This document shows positions 60,187 through 64,000 of a stretch of DNA of 64,000 bases, piece after piece (positions within the stretch are counted from its first letter, which is position 1; every line of letters starts with the position of its first letter). A model generated the notes under the pieces. The model searched no databases, was not told where the DNA came from, and saw only the letters and a list, made by a program, of their open reading frames with translations. Position numbers and translations under genes: made by a program. The DNA comes from Toxonevra muliebris. Lineage: Eukaryota; Arthropoda; Insecta; Diptera; Pallopteridae. The stretch is taken from the NCBI GenBank assembly GCA_963691655.1, contig OY829329.1, positions 80,408,613-80,472,612 on the forward strand. Reading direction: 5' to 3'.

Positions 60187-61444
60187 GTGTGTGCTATCTA
60201 CAAATATAGTTTATATGTGTATTGCTATAATAATGATGCATGTGTGCATGTATATGTACATGTATTTGTGCTTCTTTTCTTTTTAGCTCTGAAAGGATAT
60301 CTTAAGTTTCACGTTTCATAAAATTTTTGGTAGTAAAATTGCAACGCTGATAAAAGTAATATTTTAAAATTTGTTTTTGCTGTAGTTGTTGTCGGTTTTG
60401 CGGTAGCGAGAATAATATTTTGCATAATAAAAATTAATGTTACCCAATGCGCATGCAGATGCGATTAAAGTGTGTTGTTTTGTAGCCACAACTCAATTTT
60501 ATGACATAAAGCTCATTCCCCATTTTTCTTCTTTGTTATTGAAAATTTCCTCAAAAAAGAATTTACTGAAATGTAACCCAAAACTCAAACCCAAAATTTG
60601 AAATGTTTCTCTCACTGTTCCGCACTGTATACAAAATTTTGTAAAATATTATTTTTCTTGTTTGTTATAAACAATTAAAGTTTTACATGTACCTGCGGTC
60701 AAGCACATCTTACCATTAAAATTGGGAAAAGTAAATTTTAAACAATCGTGTCCAATCGGGTCAACATCTTATTCTATTAAATTGTTTAAAAATTTAAAAA
60801 TTTTGGAGAACGAAATAAATATACAAAAATCAATATTGTCTCAATTTTTTTTTTATATGGAAAGGGCGAAAAATACACATTTGAAACCAATAAAATTTTG
60901 TTAAATAGCATATATTTGTCTATTAAATACACGTTTGAAAAATCATGAATGTGGTTCAAACATAAGCTGAAAATGTTTAAGAATACTGCGAAAAATGAAG
61001 TGGTAAGATGTGCGTGACAGCAGGTGTAGCTGTTTTTTTTTAAACTGAATTTTTTATTGAATGGCTTAATATGAATTAACCATTCTTAACTCAAATTAAT
61101 TAAAAAGGATGGCTTTACAAAATATTAAAAGTTATTAACATAAAACTTTTTAAATATTAGTAAAAAAATTAGATTTATATTCTGATGTGATAGAAAAGGC
61201 CTGTTAACAATCCATAGGAAATAGGTACAGTTCAGTTTTTGTGCCTGGCACAATCCATAATTCGCAGGTCTGCTCTGTAATTACTGTCCAGTAATTTTCA
61301 AAGAACAAAGCATAAATAGAACCACCCTATAATTATTTTTTATGGCACTTTGTATTTGTTTTTAAGTTAAAACAGAAACAAATGAATTTTTGCAATATTT
61401 TCATTTTAGTATTTGAGATTTGCAGTTTACAGTCAGTTTTAATA
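60187..61444. other. AT-rich non-coding span
   Basis: Nothing recognised. Confidence 0.5.
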
Positions 61445-61720
61445 GGGGAAAGACATGCAGGTTGAGACGGGTTTTGTTTTTATGTCCAAACTTTTTTACT
61501 CAAAGCAAAATATCGAATATCGGCGCAATTTCGGCACGTGAAATAACTTCGCGTTGTGGCACACTTTAAATGGAATGGTTGTTGACACTTGTTGCATTCC
61601 ACGGAATTTGTGCTAGTTAGTTTGTCTGGTAAATTCTTCATACATATCATACAGAAATTAACATCTTCATCTGAAGACGACGTTTTTTCAACTGCCGTCT
61701 CTACCTGCATGCCTTTCCCC
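61445..61720 (-). mobile_element. 276-bp TA-flanked TIR element carrying a PHD-finger ORF
   Basis: GGGGAAAGACATGCAGGTTG at 61445 and, in reverse from 61720, GGGGAAAGGCATGCAGGTAG form a 26-bp inverted repeat with 24 matches. TA dinucleotides flank both sides (61443-61444, 61721-61722). The interior is almost entirely the open frame at 61480-61710. This looks like an internal-deletion derivative of a TA-inserting DNA transposon that kept only the 3' end of its gene, which encodes a C-terminal zinc finger. Confidence 0.75.
61480..61710 (-). CDS. PHD-type zinc-finger ORF of transposon origin
   Basis: The 76-residue frame has a complete Cys4-His-Cys3 pattern: C20-x2-C23-x15-C39-x2-C42-x4-H47-x2-C50-x8-C59-x2-C62. 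Between the second and third pairs, VECNKCQQPFHLKC is typical of PHD fingers at the C-termini of pogo/Tigger-like and some other insect transposases. An acidic SSSDEDVN stretch precedes the finger. The ATG lies inside the right terminal inverted repeat, with an in-frame stop three codons upstream. The original protein N-terminus is therefore lost and this start was acquired by deletion. No catalytic domain exists. Whether it is expressed is unknown. Confidence 0.6.
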   Translation of the reverse strand: MQVETAVEKTSSSDEDVNFCMICMKNLPDKLTSTNSVECNKCQQPFHLKCATTRSYFTCRNCADIRYFALSKKVWT

Positions 61721-61722
61721 TA

Positions 61723-62592
61723 CTAGAACCACCGGTCGCCGCTGATAGAATGATATACTCCGCCATAGTGTCTAAATGACCCCTATTCAGAACTTTTGTT
61801 TAATTTTAACAACAACAATCCATTTTTTTAACTTGTTAAAAATGGAAATTTCATCGAAGCTTAAATTTATAATTGCATTATTTTATCTAAAATAATTGAT
61901 GCTGAAATAAGTTGAACCTGCTATACAAGAACTAAGCGAAATGGCTTTTACCGACCAATATTACTATGATACCTGGGTATAAAATAGAGTCTACTAGGGA
62001 ACATCTTGCAAACTATTTATGAAACAACTACTAAATTAAGTTCAGAGATGAAAGGTGCTAATACCAATAGCTGGGCAAAAAGCGGGTGGTCGATTGACCA
62101 TATCACCTCCCATACAATCAAAACTCTTAAAAGACGGTGCTAAAAGAAACTTTTTTACAACATAAAGAACAACAAGCTGTCGTATAATTACAAAGTCGTA
62201 CAATTATTTATGAAAAATTAGCGACGCCAATAAGACACCATGTGAACATCCCAAAATGGTTCGTTACCCACTGCTAGAGAGGAAAGGACATGACAAAATT
62301 ATTGAACGTGGCAAAATACTAAGTGGCCGAATATGGAAGTCAATATTTATATGGGTGTAGTCAACCATTCGTTTTACTTAAGAAAATCACAATTTTTTTT
62401 TTTTTTTTGAGGTTTTCAGCTTTAGTTGGGGAATTTCTTCTGCTTTTGTTAGGAAACTAATAAATTGATTTCACACTCGCTCCAAAGCACTGCTAATCCC
62501 TGAAATCAAAAATAAGATTATTTATTACATACTACAAAGTCCATTGTGTAATAAAACCTTTTACCAAGGCCTCCTTGATAAAACCATTTTGT
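61723..62592. other. Non-coding span
   Basis: Nothing recognised; a T-run lies at about 62393-62409. Confidence 0.5.
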
Positions 62593-62780
62593 AATTTCTG
62601 ATATTAGTGAATTAGCACGTTAGGGTTCAGCTTCCTAGTTTTTCAAAAATGACCAAAAACACTATTTTTAAGGGTTTCCCTTTTTTCTCGAAAACGTGAC
62701 GTGATGGATAGCATTTGACCACAGATTCGTTTTCAGCATAAAAAATTCAATTGGAATCACAAGCAACCATCTTATTCGCA
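62593..62780 (+). repeat. Dispersed repeat of unknown class, copy 2
   Basis: Collinear with 42391-42586, including TTTTTTCTCGAAA, GTGACGTGATGG and ATCTTATTCGCA. The minisatellite that precedes copy 1 is absent here. Confidence 0.7.
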
Positions 62781-64000
62781 CAAGAAAAGTTGAAAATTGC
62801 TGGACAGTGTTATTGCATCAAAAATTCAAAGCCTAGACTTAACTATTAACACATACGAAATTTGGACACTCACACAAATGTAATTTCACACGATAGTTGC
62901 AGATTATTACATTCATACTTTACTAGTAAATTTTTCTCATATTCTAAGTTGACTTTAGACACTATAGCTTGGGATCATTGTTACATTAGTATATACAGTG
63001 TGGCAAGGCCGTATTTAGGGGGGGGGGAGGTTTTGGGGGAGACTTGCTTGAACCCCATTTTAATGCTGTGACTTCACGAATTTAGGAAATATAAGCCAAC
63101 CTCATCCGGGTTCCTTATCGTTGAAAATGGCCCAAATTCCCAATGATCATTTGAAAAAAATGAGCCCCTACTATTTTTGGTAATTTTTTTGAGGTTGGGT
63201 ACATTATCAGTAGTGGAAAATCAATGAGTTATCGAAATTATGTCCTTCACTCCTAATATGTCCTAATATTTATTTGAAAAAATTTAATTTGATTATTCTG
63301 TGAATTTTTTGTCACTTTTGGCCATTTTTTTGAGGCTCGAAAATCGGAAATTTTTCCTAAAGTTTTAAGACATTTATCTACTTTTGTCCTTTGTCTGATA
63401 GAGTCCATCAAATGTATTATCGATTTAATTTATTGTATTTAAAAATCAGTTTGATAAAAATTATTTTTGAATATTTTCTTCGAATGAGAACCTGTAACTT
63501 TATTTGTAAAAAATAGGCATAAAATGTTTTTAGCTTAGTTGATTTCAACGTTTCATAGGTTAAAAAACAGAAAAAAACTTTTTCAATGTGGCAAATAAAC
63601 AGAAAAAACCTTATTTCTGTTACAGTTATCACAATTAAAAATATGCGTCGGGGTAAAAAAAAAACGAAATACTTTGCTAAGTTTTCTTTGTCTCTGTTAT
63701 TTGAGTTATTATTTATCAGCTGCTTATGTAGACAATCTAATGGTAATCAGCAGGGAGCAGATTTTGTGGTCTTAAAAACTAAGAAATGCAAAATAAAGGA
63801 TGACGTCCAGTTTTGGAGTTCGTTTCATCAATAGAAAAAAAATAGGGGTTTCTACTACTTTTTCCTTATTGTGGACTCATCGGAAACTTTCTTCTTAATG
63901 TATTTCTCAAAAAACTTTCGAATTTTGGGCTATGGAGCTATTGCAACTGTATGTTACACGTCACCATCATTTTGGCAAGGTCGCAGAAAAAATTTTTTGT
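62781..64000. other. Non-coding span, possible solo hAT-like end
   Basis: CAGTGTGGCAAGGCCGTATT at 62996 followed by a ten-G run resembles hAT-type ends that continue into G-rich DNA, but no mate was found. The frame at 63586-63834 has no recognised domain. Confidence 0.4.

Larger units (their letters stand above)
9998..64000 (+). other. Inferred long first intron of the exon-1 gene
   Basis: A phase-1 donor starts at 9998 and no downstream exon with a convincing acceptor and protein-like frame was recognised on the plus strand. Long first introns are usual in developmental regulator genes. Everything right of the exon may therefore be intronic, filled by the transposon remnants listed separately. 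If the exon is an isoform-specific alternative first exon the inference still holds. Confidence 0.4.

Noticed and set aside
1..64000. CRISPR arrays, bacterial operons, ribosome binding sites, rRNA genes
   Set aside because: None seen; the window is eukaryotic nuclear DNA by composition, splice signal and transposon content.

Overview
The window is AT-rich eukaryotic DNA with no bacterial-type gene packing. Frequent (ATAC/TATG)n tracts, CAA/GTT runs, Tc1/mariner, hAT, pogo-like and piggyBac-like inverted-repeat elements, broken LINE reverse transcriptases and a tRNA-derived SINE all suggest a higher fly (Diptera: Brachycera), most likely a tephritid-like fruit fly. The organism call is an inference from style; no sequence here names the species.

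One host gene is supported. A 43-nt first coding exon at 9955-9997 (+) encodes MSRRKQSNPKPLNK and ends at a strong splice donor. MSRRKQ at the extreme N-terminus is the NuRD-recruiting motif (RRKQxxP) of FOG/u-shaped, BCL11 and SALL zinc-finger repressors. A textbook TATA-less fly core promoter (Inr TCAGTT, A+1 at 9333, DPE GGACGT at exactly +28 to +33) lies 622 bp upstream on the same strand. No later exon was recognised, so 9998-64000 is inferred to be a very long first intron and 1-9330 the upstream flank.

Most of the rest is transposon debris. 1-9 kb: hAT-like MITE (998), piggyBac-like MITE with TTAA duplications (4725), foldback (6499), hAT element (7322-8661). 10-22 kb: SINE remnant, two LINE remnants, a 1.65-kb and a 574-bp inverted-repeat element. 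23-33 kb: foldbacks, a Tc1-like element holding a mariner C-terminal fragment, a 107-nt near-perfect hairpin, a hAT MITE and a LINE tail. 35-38 kb: a Tc1/mariner transposase pseudogene interrupted further downstream by a complete SINE with 9-bp target duplications. 45.1-47.5 kb: three inverted-repeat elements placed almost end to end, then a LINE 3' end. 52-62 kb: pogo-like MITE, LINE RT, hAT-like element, and a 276-bp TIR element almost filled by a PHD-finger ORF.

Most remaining open reading frames are what chance gives at this base composition. The spans between listed features are described individually so that absence of a gene is explicit.
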